Shown here piece after piece: positions 14,788 through 22,145 of a stretch of DNA of 46,802 bases. Under the pieces are notes generated by a model. The model was not told where the DNA came from. It was given only the letters and a program-made list of their open reading frames with translations, and ran no database searches. Position 1 is the stretch's first letter; every line of letters starts with the position of its first letter. The DNA comes from Caryophanales bacterium UBA2450. GTDB taxonomy: Bacteria; Bacillota_I; Bacilli_A; RFN20; CAG-826. Where the stretch lies: NCBI GenBank assembly GCA_002342545.1, contig DDQE01000013.1:1-46802 (forward strand). The letters are read 5' to 3'. A program made the translations under genes and the position numbers.

Positions 14788-15828
14788 ACGTTTAACAATG
14801 TATTTAGCAATCCGCCCTTTCGATGCTAGTTCTATTCTATTTTTCACCAACAAATCTTTTAAAGATTTTTCAATGGATGTTCTACTATATTTATAAAGAA
14901 TTTCCTCAATGTATTCTTTGGATGTTGGAATACGGTGATCGTCTATCACTTTATAGACCAAATCATCAGAATTAGCGTTAATGTCATTTATCTTAATGAT
15001 GTATTCTAAATTTTGATATCCTTCTACTAATCGAAGCAAATGATAATGAACAAAATGAAATGGGTTGTTCTCATTTTGATGCCATCCACTGCTAGATAAA
15101 TGGAGGGTTTTATAATAATCATCTAGATGTTCAAGTATCAAATACGATAAAGAATAATATTTATCTAATGAATACCCATATTTTAATAATAGAAAAGTTG
15201 TTAATAAGCGAGAGACACGTCCATTTCCATCAGTAAAAGGGTGGATACATAAAAAATCTAAAATAAATATAAATATTAAAACTAATTTATTACTTAATGG
15301 ATCAGCAATGGCGTTATTAAACTGCCAAACCAAATTGCCCATCAATTGAGCAGATTCTCTAGGATTAGGAGGTGTAAAGACTGTATTAATAAAATTTCCT
15401 CTTTCATCATAAGAATTGATGTAATTTTGTTCTACTTTGTATTTCCCACCAAAATCTGGCGAAAAACTTTTATACATTAAATAATGAAGGTCTTTAATTA
15501 ATTTCTCATCTAAAGGCAAATATTGATAATTATCCATTACATAGTTTAAAGCGTCGTTATAGCCAAGTAACTCATAATCTTCTTTAGTTTTTGCATCTGC
15601 TTTATCAATTAATAATTCTTCTTCTCTTTTTTTGGTTACTTCGATTCCTTCAATTTTATTACTCGAGGTAACTGATCTGCGTCTAGACAAATCATGAAGG
15701 CGATTAATTTTCTTTTTATTAGGTAAAGAATAAGCAAAACCATTCTTCTCGTGAATAGAAGAAATCAATGTCAATATTTCAGACATCAATAACGCATCAG
15801 CTTGTTCTTTAATAGATATAAATTTCAT
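14785..15828 (-). CDS. Fic-family AMP transferase, class II, with winged-helix C-terminus
   Basis: This 347-aa protein transfers a nucleotide monophosphate (usually AMP) to target hydroxyls. The active-site loop HPFTDGNGRVSR starts at His196 and is complete. An inhibitory helix motif S56-x-x-x-E60-G61 (SSNKIEG) lies upstream of the Fic core, as in class II self-inhibited enzymes. The last ~75 residues look like a winged helix (SKEYIEEILYKYSRTSIEKS), suggesting DNA binding. No Shine-Dalgarno sequence precedes the ATG, and the -10 box lies 6 nt before it, so a leaderless mRNA is predicted. The gene lies between 34-bp inverted repeats, the likeliest targets of its own DNA-binding end. Confidence 0.92.
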   Translation of the reverse strand: MKFISIKEQADALLMSEILTLISSIHEKNGFAYSLPNKKKINRLHDLSRRRSVTSSNKIEGIEVTKKREEELLIDKADAKTKEDYELLGYNDALNYVMDNYQYLPLDEKLIKDLHYLMYKSFSPDFGGKYKVEQNYINSYDERGNFINTVFTPPNPRESAQLMGNLVWQFNNAIADPLSNKLVLIFIFILDFLCIHPFTDGNGRVSRLLTTFLLLKYGYSLDKYYSLSYLILEHLDDYYKTLHLSSSGWHQNENNPFHFVHYHLLRLVEGYQNLEYIIKINDINANSDDLVYKVIDDHRIPTSKEYIEEILYKYSRTSIEKSLKDLLVKNRIELASKGRIAKYIVKR

Positions 15829-15834
15829 GCCTAA

Positions 15835-15863
15835 ATTCTATCTTTTAAAAGTAACTATTACAA
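15835..15863 (-). promoter_or_regulatory. fic promoter, predicted leaderless
   Basis: Minus strand: TTGTAA at 15863-15858, a 17-nt spacer, TAGAAT at 15840-15835, then 6 nt to the ATG. The 34-bp repeat begins 2 bp upstream of the -35 box, where an activator or UP element would act. Confidence 0.6.
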
Positions 15864-15865
15864 CA

Positions 15866-15899
15866 TAAATTGCATAAAAAATGCAAAAAATATGCAATT
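15866..15899. repeat. 34-bp inverted repeat, copy upstream of fic
   Basis: Perfect reverse complement of 14754-14787, lying immediately upstream of the fic promoter. Its internal arms TAAATTGCATA/TATGCAATTTA make it a near-complete palindrome, as expected for a dimeric DNA-binding protein or a recombinase core site. Confidence 0.9.
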
Positions 15900-15931
15900 T
15901 AATAAAAACTTCTTTAGCTTTTAATTGTATT

Positions 15932-15958
15932 TAAAATAAAAAAGTCACAAAGTGACTT
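15932..15958 (-). terminator. Terminator of the ecf-truA operon
   Basis: Minus strand: stem AAGTCAC/GTGACTT with loop TTT, followed by TTTTATTTT. The stem includes part of the truA stop codon. Confidence 0.85.
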
Positions 15959-16691
15959 AGTATTCTACTGCAACTAATAATAACCCTCTACCAGGAGCCT
16001 TACTAGCAATTATATGTCTTTCACTATCATCGCTAAGTAATTCATCAATTGATTCGATATCGTATTTCCCATATGCGACATCCATCGCATACCCGATAAT
16101 AAATCTAATCATATATCGCATAAATCCTGTCCCTCTAAAGGTGATAGATAAGAATTCTTCTTCTCCTACGACATCAATTGAGTAGATTTCTCTAACAAAG
16201 TTATCTTTATCTTCTTCTTTAGAAGTAAAGTTCTTAAAGTTATGTTTACCCACAAATCTTTCTAATGCACTTTTAAAAGTAGGAACATCAAACTTTTTAG
16301 GGCATAAATAGCAAGTGTCATAAAAGAAAGGTGATTTTGATTCAAAAGAAATTAAATAATTGTAAATTTTACTTTTAGCGGATAATCTCGCGTGGAAGTC
16401 TGGTTCCACTTCTTCCATGTCTTCTATAGATATATCATCTGGAAGCATTTTATTTAAGGAATAGATAAGTCGATCAATATCAAGTTCATCAATATCAACA
16501 TCAAAATGGAACCTTTGTCCTAAAGCGTGCACTCCAGCATCTGTACGTCCCGCTCCGTAGATTGTGATTTCACGATTAAAATATTTAGATAATTGTTCTT
16601 CAATTACTTGCTGTATAGTTAAAGCATTAGGCTGTCTTTGCCAGCCCGCATATTGAGTGCCTTTATATTTAGTTAACGCTAATATTCTCAT
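15957..16691 (-). CDS. truA: tRNA pseudouridine synthase A
   Basis: TruA makes pseudouridine at positions 38-40 of the tRNA anticodon arm. The 244-aa length is normal. The catalytic Asp51 lies in GAGRTDAGVHALGQ, preceded by YKGTQYAGWQRQ, and the C-terminal half has FRGTGFMRYMIR. It overlaps the end of ecfT by 4 nt (ATGA), so it is the last gene of the ecfA1-ecfA2-ecfT-truA operon, the order common in Firmicutes. Confidence 0.97.
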   Translation of the reverse strand: MRILALTKYKGTQYAGWQRQPNALTIQQVIEEQLSKYFNREITIYGAGRTDAGVHALGQRFHFDVDIDELDIDRLIYSLNKMLPDDISIEDMEEVEPDFHARLSAKSKIYNYLISFESKSPFFYDTCYLCPKKFDVPTFKSALERFVGKHNFKNFTSKEEDKDNFVREIYSIDVVGEEEFLSITFRGTGFMRYMIRFIIGYAMDVAYGKYDIESIDELLSDDSERHIIASKAPGRGLLLVAVEY

Positions 16692-17572
16692 ATTATAGGT
16701 TTAACTCCACTAATCCAGTAAATAATATCAACAGTCACAAAATGGTTGTTATATATAACTAAAGTTAATATTGCACCAAACACTAATAAAATAGTTAATA
16801 ACGCAACTAAATCACATAAGTGGAAAGTAAGTTTTCTATATCTACTTCTTTTCGCGTATGGATCATATCCTCTAGCTTCCATGGCGTCAGATAGTTCTTC
16901 GCTTCTAGTAATCGCCGAGACAAATAAAGGAATAATTAAAGCGAATATTGCTCTAAAGCGTTTAAATATTCCTCCATGATTAAAATCAACACCTCGAGAT
17001 GATTGAGCTTTAATAATACGATTAGTCTCATCAATCAGAGTAGGAATAAATCTTAAAGCGATACTTAAAGTCATCGCCACGATATGGGCAGGGAATTTCA
17101 CTATTTTTAAAGGAGTGAGATACCACTCTAAGCCGTACGTTAAATCCATTGGTTTAGTGGTGCTAGTTAATATCATTGTGACCATAAGCATCATCACTAA
17201 GCGGATAACAATATATCCCCACTGAATAAAGGCGTCATAATAAACTGGATAATTATTAATAGTAAAAGCAACATGAGTCTTATCATAAGCAGGATTAGGA
17301 ACAAACATATATATTACGAGTAGGAATAAGAATAATATCCACATCGCTCCTAGTGACTTTAACAAAGATAATAGACTTACTTTAGATAATAACATCACGC
17401 TTATTAAAAATAAGAATAAGACACCAGACATAATTAAAATTGATGACCAGACTGTGACTTTTAAAAAGACGCAGACAAATAAAACAATCATCAAGAAGAT
17501 TTTATTTCTTGGGTCTAATTTATGAATAAAGGTGTTATATGGAGAAAATCTTCCAAACGTTAAGTTATTCAT
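16688..17572 (-). CDS. ecfT: ECF transporter transmembrane protein EcfT
   Basis: EcfT is the scaffold membrane protein of group II energy-coupling factor vitamin transporters; it joins the two ATPases to interchangeable substrate-binding S-components. The 294-aa protein has about 5-6 hydrophobic segments and both coupling-helix motifs that contact the ATPases (SSRGVDF and MEARGYDP). It starts within the last codons of ecfA2 (ATGA overlap) and ends in TGA within truA. No S-component gene lies in the window. Confidence 0.96.
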   Translation of the reverse strand: MNNLTFGRFSPYNTFIHKLDPRNKIFLMIVLFVCVFLKVTVWSSILIMSGVLFLFLISVMLLSKVSLLSLLKSLGAMWILFLFLLVIYMFVPNPAYDKTHVAFTINNYPVYYDAFIQWGYIVIRLVMMLMVTMILTSTTKPMDLTYGLEWYLTPLKIVKFPAHIVAMTLSIALRFIPTLIDETNRIIKAQSSRGVDFNHGGIFKRFRAIFALIIPLFVSAITRSEELSDAMEARGYDPYAKRSRYRKLTFHLCDLVALLTILLVFGAILTLVIYNNHFVTVDIIYWISGVKPII

Positions 17573-18414
17573 CTTTTCTCCTTGAGCTGACTAATTAAAT
17601 CATCAATCGTACGAATCTTAGAAATATCTAATTTGATTCCCTTAGACTCTAATAGCTTTACAAATTTAAATAATTCTGGAACATCAATCGAGTAAGTAGA
17701 TATATCTCCAGAGAATAAATCACTTGGTATACCTTCAAAAGCGACTTTTCCGTCGTTCATCACTATAACATGATCACTATAGTTAAGAACAATATTCATA
17801 TCATGAGTGACTAAGATAATGGTCTTACCTTCTTTATTAAACTTGTTAATTAAGTTAAGGATAATTTTACTTCCTTTAGGATCTAATCCTGCAGTAGGTT
17901 CATCAAGCACTAAAATATCTGGATTTAAAGCGATAATTCCGGCAATTGCTACTCTTCGCTTTTCTCCTCCAGAAAGTTCAAAAGGACTTCTTTTATAAAA
18001 TGATTTATCAATACCTACTTCTTCTAAAGCTTTATGAGCGAGTTTAATAGCCTCAACTTCTTTATAACCATAATTCTTTAATCCAAAAGCCACGTCTTTT
18101 TCCACTGTCTCTTCAAAAAGCTGATATTCAGGGAATTGGAAAACAATCGCTAAAGATTTTCTTAGCTCTTTAATCTTTTTATTTTTCTTCTTTTTGTTAG
18201 TAACTACATATTCACCCACTCTAACTTCTCCACTGGTTGGTAAAAGTAAGCCGTTAAGTGTTTGAATTAGTGTCGATTTACCACTTCCAGTATGACCAAT
18301 AATTGATGTGATTTTACCTTCTGGAATATCTAAAGAAACATTATGAAGTGCCTCTACTTCATTAGGGGTTTTCGCTAAATATGTATAGGAGAGATTACTT
18401 ATTTTAATTTGCAT
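17569..18414 (-). CDS. ecfA2: ECF transporter ATPase EcfA2
   Basis: This is the second ATP-binding subunit of the shared ECF module. The 281-aa protein has Walker A GHTGSGKST, a Q-loop in VFQFPEYQLFEETV, signature LSGGEKRRVA, Walker B ILVLDEPTAGLDP and a switch His in VTHDMN. The FPEYQLF Q-loop is typical of EcfA2 rather than EcfA1. It overlaps ecfA1 upstream by 16 nt and ecfT downstream by 4 nt, and ends in TGA. Confidence 0.96.
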   Translation of the reverse strand: MQIKISNLSYTYLAKTPNEVEALHNVSLDIPEGKITSIIGHTGSGKSTLIQTLNGLLLPTSGEVRVGEYVVTNKKKKNKKIKELRKSLAIVFQFPEYQLFEETVEKDVAFGLKNYGYKEVEAIKLAHKALEEVGIDKSFYKRSPFELSGGEKRRVAIAGIIALNPDILVLDEPTAGLDPKGSKIILNLINKFNKEGKTIILVTHDMNIVLNYSDHVIVMNDGKVAFEGIPSDLFSGDISTYSIDVPELFKFVKLLESKGIKLDISKIRTIDDLISQLKEKR

Positions 18415-19220
18415 AATTTCTCTCCAATTTCTTCATAAGAATCGCTATCTTTGACATCGATTCCTAATTCTTTAATTTTGGTCTTTAATTCAATAATAAA
18501 CGGCAAATCTAGGTTATATTTTGAAATAATGCCAGTTTTTTCAAATAATTCACTTGGGGTGCAGCTTAAAACATTTACCCCTTCATGCATTAGAATTATA
18601 CGGTCAGAATCATAAGCCTCATTAATATCATGAGTAATAGAAATAATGGTGAGATTTGGATTCTCTACTCTCATCTTTTTGACCAAGTTTAAAATATCTT
18701 GTTTACCAGCAGGATCAAGCATGCTGGTCGCTTCATCAAGAATTAAAATTTCTGGATTTCGAATTAATGCATCCGCAATCGCAACTCGTTGTTTTTGTCC
18801 ACCTGATAGATAGCCTGGCTCTTTAGTTAAGAATTGCTCCATTCCGACTTTTTTAGCGTATTCTGGAACTAAAGAGAGCATCTTTTCTCTAGGGACACAC
18901 ATATTCTCTAAAGAAAAGGCTATATCATCTTCCACTGTTGCCCCGATGAATTGGTTATCAGGGTTTTGAAAGACAATTGCTACTTTTTTACGTATCTCAT
19001 TAAGATTCTTGTTATTGAGTTCTAAATCACATATTTCAATAGTGCCTTCACTAGGAATTAATAAACCCACTAGTAATTTAGCTAAAGTAGATTTTCCACA
19101 TCCGTTGTGTCCCACTAAAGAAACATATTCGCCTTTATTAATATCTAAAGATAAATCTTTAATAACTGGTCTATCTTTTATATATGCATAACTTAAATTC
19201 TTAATCGATACACATTTCAT
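18399..19220 (-). CDS. ecfA1: ECF transporter ATPase EcfA1
   Basis: This is the first ATP-binding subunit of the ECF module (273 aa), with Walker A GHNGCGKST, Q-loop VFQNPDNQFIGATV (the EcfA1-type NPDNQ motif), signature LSGGQKQRVA, Walker B ILILDEATSMLDP and a SITHD switch. The start codon has no Shine-Dalgarno sequence and lies 7 nt after an extended -10 box, so the operon mRNA may be leaderless. The sigma-factor gene ends 33 nt upstream. Confidence 0.96.
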   Translation of the reverse strand: MKCVSIKNLSYAYIKDRPVIKDLSLDINKGEYVSLVGHNGCGKSTLAKLLVGLLIPSEGTIEICDLELNNKNLNEIRKKVAIVFQNPDNQFIGATVEDDIAFSLENMCVPREKMLSLVPEYAKKVGMEQFLTKEPGYLSGGQKQRVAIADALIRNPEILILDEATSMLDPAGKQDILNLVKKMRVENPNLTIISITHDINEAYDSDRIILMHEGVNVLSCTPSELFEKTGIISKYNLDLPFIIELKTKIKELGIDVKDSDSYEEIGEKLCKLK

Positions 19221-19227
19221 GACGACT

Positions 19228-19236
19228 ATTATAACA
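19228..19236 (-). promoter_or_regulatory. Extended -10 promoter of the ecf-truA operon
   Basis: Minus strand TGTTATAAT (a TGn extension plus a perfect -10 box), 7 nt before the ecfA1 ATG. I see no good -35, as is normal for extended -10 promoters. Confidence 0.5.
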
Positions 19237-19253
19237 AGTTATTTTGTTTCATT

Positions 19254-19859
19254 CTATTGATTGAACAAAATATTTACAATCTCGCGTCTGACGTTTTCAA
19301 TTTTGTATCTAATTTGGTAGTAACTTTTATGAGTTAGAGCGGCAATATCACTAATCGAATAGCCTGCTAGATATAGTCGAAATATATCAACTTCATCACT
19401 GGCAAACTTATTCTTTGGATTAGTTAATATCTCCTCTAATTCAAAATTAGTGAGATAGTCATCTTCAAATTCTTCTGGTCTTTCTTTAAAATAACCACTT
19501 TGATTAATCCCTTGCTCATAATTGATATAGTTCACAACATTCCCTTTTTGAATATTTGGGAATTTAGATACATAGGTAGATACTTCATTAGTAGAAATCG
19601 TCTTCCAATATGTATAAAAGTTAGAGGATGCATCTTTAAAACTTCGAATCGCGGAAAATAAAGCACCTAAAAGTATGCAATATAAATCATCAAATTCGAC
19701 TTGATAAAGAAAAGAGAACTTATCAAAGAGTTCTTTTGCTAACTTTTTACTGTGTCTTTGATAACGTGCAATTAGTTCATATTCAACATCATCATTGTGA
19801 TTGTTTTTATATAACAAAACTAACTCGTTATCGTTTATGTTTTTATATTTTTCAAACAT
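19254..19859 (-). CDS. SigH-like RNA polymerase sigma factor
   Basis: This 201-aa protein looks like a short sigma-70-family factor. It has a region-2-like segment (VEYELIARYQRHSKKLAKEL ... FDDLYCILLGALFSAIRSF) and a C-terminal region-4 helix-turn-helix (YSISDIAALTHKSYYQIRYK). Its position after cysS-rlmB matches the cysS-mrnC-rlmB-yacP-sigH order of Bacillus, so it is probably a diverged SigH homologue; mrnC and yacP are absent. The middle part is not conserved to my eye. A GGGAG Shine-Dalgarno site lies in a hairpin just before the ATG. Confidence 0.75.
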   Translation of the reverse strand: MFEKYKNINDNELVLLYKNNHNDDVEYELIARYQRHSKKLAKELFDKFSFLYQVEFDDLYCILLGALFSAIRSFKDASSNFYTYWKTISTNEVSTYVSKFPNIQKGNVVNYINYEQGINQSGYFKERPEEFEDDYLTNFELEEILTNPKNKFASDEVDIFRLYLAGYSISDIAALTHKSYYQIRYKIENVRREIVNILFNQ

Positions 19860-19864
19860 AAAAA

Positions 19865-19880
19865 TCTCCCTTTCTGGAGA
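19865..19880 (-). promoter_or_regulatory. Hairpin covering the sigH-like Shine-Dalgarno site
   Basis: Minus strand: TCTCC-AGAAAG-GGAGA followed by TTTTTATG. The GGGAG half is the ribosome binding site of the sigma gene and pairs with TCTCC. The same element followed by five T could act as a weak terminator after rlmB. Confidence 0.45.
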
Positions 19881-19903
19881 AATTCAGTTTGAAAACTATT
19901 ACA

Positions 19904-20620
19904 CTAGCTTCTTATTCTTGATAATAATATGCCAGCGGCAACAGAGGCATTAAGTGAATTAACGTGCCCGTATTGAGGGATTCTAACAACATAATCTGAG
20001 TTCTTAATAATTAAAGAAGACACTCCTTTTCCTTCTGAACCAATTACTAAGGCCACAGGGAAATCATATTTTATTTGAGTGTAATCAATTTTAGCGCTTC
20101 CATCAGTGGAAACTACCCAGAACCCATTATCTTTTAATTTTTGAATGGTCTGATTGAGGCTAGATACTTGACTAACTGGCACAAAATTAATAGCTCCCGC
20201 GCTACTTTTGGCCACAGTCGAATTGAGAGGAACTTGATTATGTTTAGGTATGATGACACCAGTCACATTAAAAACATCGCAAGATCTTAAGATAGCTCCA
20301 AGATTATGTGTATCGTTAATCCCATCAAGGATAACCACGATCGGAACTTCTACTTTCCTGCTTCTTCTAATAATCTCGTCTAAATCGAGATATTCATATG
20401 GCTTAATTTCCGCCATAATTCCTTGATGAACGCCATTGGTTTTAGAATCCAATTCCGCATTACTAACAACCTTAATATAAGGTTTCTTTTCTTGTAGAAG
20501 TAAGTTAATTTCTTTATCGTTAAAATTACTTACAATAAAGACCTTAAGCACTCGATTTGATCTTAAAGCTTCCTTAACTGGATTCCTCCCAAAAATGAGA
20601 TTGTTATTTTCTTTATTCAT
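19904..20620 (-). CDS. rlmB: 23S rRNA (guanosine-2'-O-)-methyltransferase RlmB
   Basis: This SPOUT methyltransferase (238 aa) methylates the 2'-O of G2251 (E. coli numbering) in the 23S rRNA P loop. An N-terminal substrate-binding domain begins IFGRNPVKEAL. The knotted domain carries DGINDTHNLGAILRSC, IGSEGKGVSSLI and the SAM-site end HVNSLNASVAAGILLSR. It lies 12 nt after cysS, in the order seen in Bacillus. No Shine-Dalgarno sequence is evident. Confidence 0.95.
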   Translation of the reverse strand: MNKENNNLIFGRNPVKEALRSNRVLKVFIVSNFNDKEINLLLQEKKPYIKVVSNAELDSKTNGVHQGIMAEIKPYEYLDLDEIIRRSRKVEVPIVVILDGINDTHNLGAILRSCDVFNVTGVIIPKHNQVPLNSTVAKSSAGAINFVPVSQVSSLNQTIQKLKDNGFWVVSTDGSAKIDYTQIKYDFPVALVIGSEGKGVSSLIIKNSDYVVRIPQYGHVNSLNASVAAGILLSRIRS

Positions 20621-20632
20621 AAGTTATTTTAA

Positions 20633-21970
20633 TTACATTATACCTTTTTCAATAAGCTCTTGACGGAGTTTATCGGAGAGGTCAAATTCTTTATTTTCTT
20701 TACTTTTTAGGTAGTTTTGATAGAGTTTTTTATCATTTTCGTCCATTTTTACATATGGAATATCAAGTCCTAAAACATAGAACATGTCGTTAATAGATTT
20801 GAATAGACTAAGTAACTTATTATAGTCAATTTCTCTATTTCTAATTTCTTGATTAGCTAACTTTATAGTGTCATATAAATGAGTTAAAGCGTTCGCGGTA
20901 TTTAAGTCATCTGATAATGCATTTAAAAATTCATTTATGTAGGTTGGTTGACCTCTTTCTAAATCTATATCTGCTGCTTGAAGCTTTAAGGCCATTTGTT
21001 TATTAACCATTTTCATTTTTTGAATTTCACTTACTGCGGCATTCACTGTATCTTGAGTAAAGTTAACAGGCTGACGGTAATGAGTAGAAAGAATAACTAA
21101 TCTAGTGACTGCGCCACCAACTTGAGCGATTAAGTCTTTCGCATAGACAACATTTCCTAAACTCTTAGACATTTTCTCATTACCAAAATTGATAAATGCA
21201 TTGTGCATCCATAATTTAGCGATTTTATTGCCGTGCGTCGCTTCACTTTGCGCGATTTCATTTTCATGATGCGGGAATTTTAAATCATATCCACCACCAT
21301 GGATATCGATATAGTGGCTAGGAAAGATCTTATCAATCATCACTGTACATTCAGTGTGCCACCCAGGTCTACCATTTCCCCAAGGAGATGGCCAATTAAT
21401 ACCTTTATCAGTCTTTTTCCATAAAGCAAAATCTAAAGGAGACTCTTTATGAGAATTCTCTTCTATACGTGCTCCGACAAGTAAATCTTCTACATTGATG
21501 CCGCTTAATGCGCCATAATCTTTAATTTTAGGTACTCTAAAGTAGACGTCCCCATCAACTACATAAGCTGCCCCTATTTTTACTAAATTATCAATATAAT
21601 TAATAATATCAGGAATATATTCAGTGACTTTAGGAGTAATGGAAGGGATTTGACTACCAATTGCTAAAGTGGTCTTTTTAAATTCATTAATATAGAATTC
21701 TGTTAATTCTTTTTCAGATTTATTTTGCTTAATCGCTTCATTAATGATTTTGTCATCAACATCAGTGAAATTAGATACATAAGTCACATTATATCCAATA
21801 TAAGTTAGAAACCTTCTTAAAGTATCAAAAACCACTACTGGACGCATATTTCCAATATGAGGATAGTTATAAACTGTAGGTCCACAGACATACATTGATA
21901 CTTCACCCTCTTTTAAAGGATGAAATTCTTCTACTTTATTAGTTAATGAGTTATATAATTTGATTTCCAT
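20633..21970 (-). CDS. cysS: Cysteinyl-tRNA synthetase
   Basis: This class I aminoacyl-tRNA synthetase charges tRNA-Cys. The 445-aa protein has the HIGH-type motif HIGN (about residue 38), the Zn-binding Cys in YVCGPTVYN, WHTECTVM, a Zn-site HHENEIAQSEA and KMSKSLGN near residue 265. The C-terminal region is a little short of the usual ~465. No T-box leader is present: the -10 box is only 11 nt from the ATG and there is no Shine-Dalgarno sequence. It starts a cysS-rlmB-sigH-like cluster. Confidence 0.97.
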   Translation of the reverse strand: MEIKLYNSLTNKVEEFHPLKEGEVSMYVCGPTVYNYPHIGNMRPVVVFDTLRRFLTYIGYNVTYVSNFTDVDDKIINEAIKQNKSEKELTEFYINEFKKTTLAIGSQIPSITPKVTEYIPDIINYIDNLVKIGAAYVVDGDVYFRVPKIKDYGALSGINVEDLLVGARIEENSHKESPLDFALWKKTDKGINWPSPWGNGRPGWHTECTVMIDKIFPSHYIDIHGGGYDLKFPHHENEIAQSEATHGNKIAKLWMHNAFINFGNEKMSKSLGNVVYAKDLIAQVGGAVTRLVILSTHYRQPVNFTQDTVNAAVSEIQKMKMVNKQMALKLQAADIDLERGQPTYINEFLNALSDDLNTANALTHLYDTIKLANQEIRNREIDYNKLLSLFKSINDMFYVLGLDIPYVKMDENDKKLYQNYLKSKENKEFDLSDKLRQELIEKGIM

Positions 21971-21981
21971 TTTCAGTAAAG

Positions 21982-21987
21982 ATTATA
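21982..21987 (-). promoter_or_regulatory. cysS -10 box
   Basis: TATAAT on the minus strand, 11 nt before the ATG, implies a 5' leader of only about 4-5 nt. The -35 is weak (TTCCTA with a 16-nt spacer, or TTATTC with 19) and overlaps a palindrome at 22007-22023. Confidence 0.5.
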
Positions 21988-22006
21988 TCATTATTGATTT
22001 TATTAG

Positions 22007-22023
22007 GAATAATAATATTATTC
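22007..22023. repeat. 17-bp palindrome upstream of cysS (proximal)
   Basis: GAATAATAATATTATTC is a perfect palindrome around a central A/T base and overlaps the -35 region of cysS. A sister palindrome starts exactly 60 bp away. Confidence 0.7.
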
Positions 22024-22066
22024 GTAAAATTGTGAAATATAGTAAAATCAGTCATTTTGAGTACTA

Positions 22067-22083
22067 GAGTAATAATATTACTC
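22067..22083. repeat. 17-bp palindrome upstream of cysS (distal)
   Basis: GAGTAATAATATTACTC is a perfect palindrome sharing the core TAATAATATTA with the proximal one. The 60-bp offset places both on the same face of the helix, as for two cooperating repressor dimers. Confidence 0.7.
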
Positions 22084-22093
22084 AATTTTGCTA

Positions 22094-22127
22094 TTAAAAT
22101 AAAACCACCTGATTTAATCAAGTGGTT
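22094..22127 (-). terminator. Terminator of the hyd operon
   Basis: Minus strand: stem AACCACTTGAT/ATCAGGTGGTT (10 of 11 bases paired) followed by TTATTTTAAT. It lies 18 nt after the hydA stop codon. Confidence 0.85.
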
Positions 22128-22145
22128 CATTTATTAAATGGCTAA

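Noticed and set aside
14754..15899. Insertion sequence with a transposase
   Set aside because: The enclosed gene is an intact Fic protein, with no transposase motif; no target-site duplication is evident beyond the repeats themselves.
21971..22145. T-box riboswitch upstream of cysS
   Set aside because: The -10 box lies 11 nt from the ATG, so there is no room for a leader; no T-box sequence seen.
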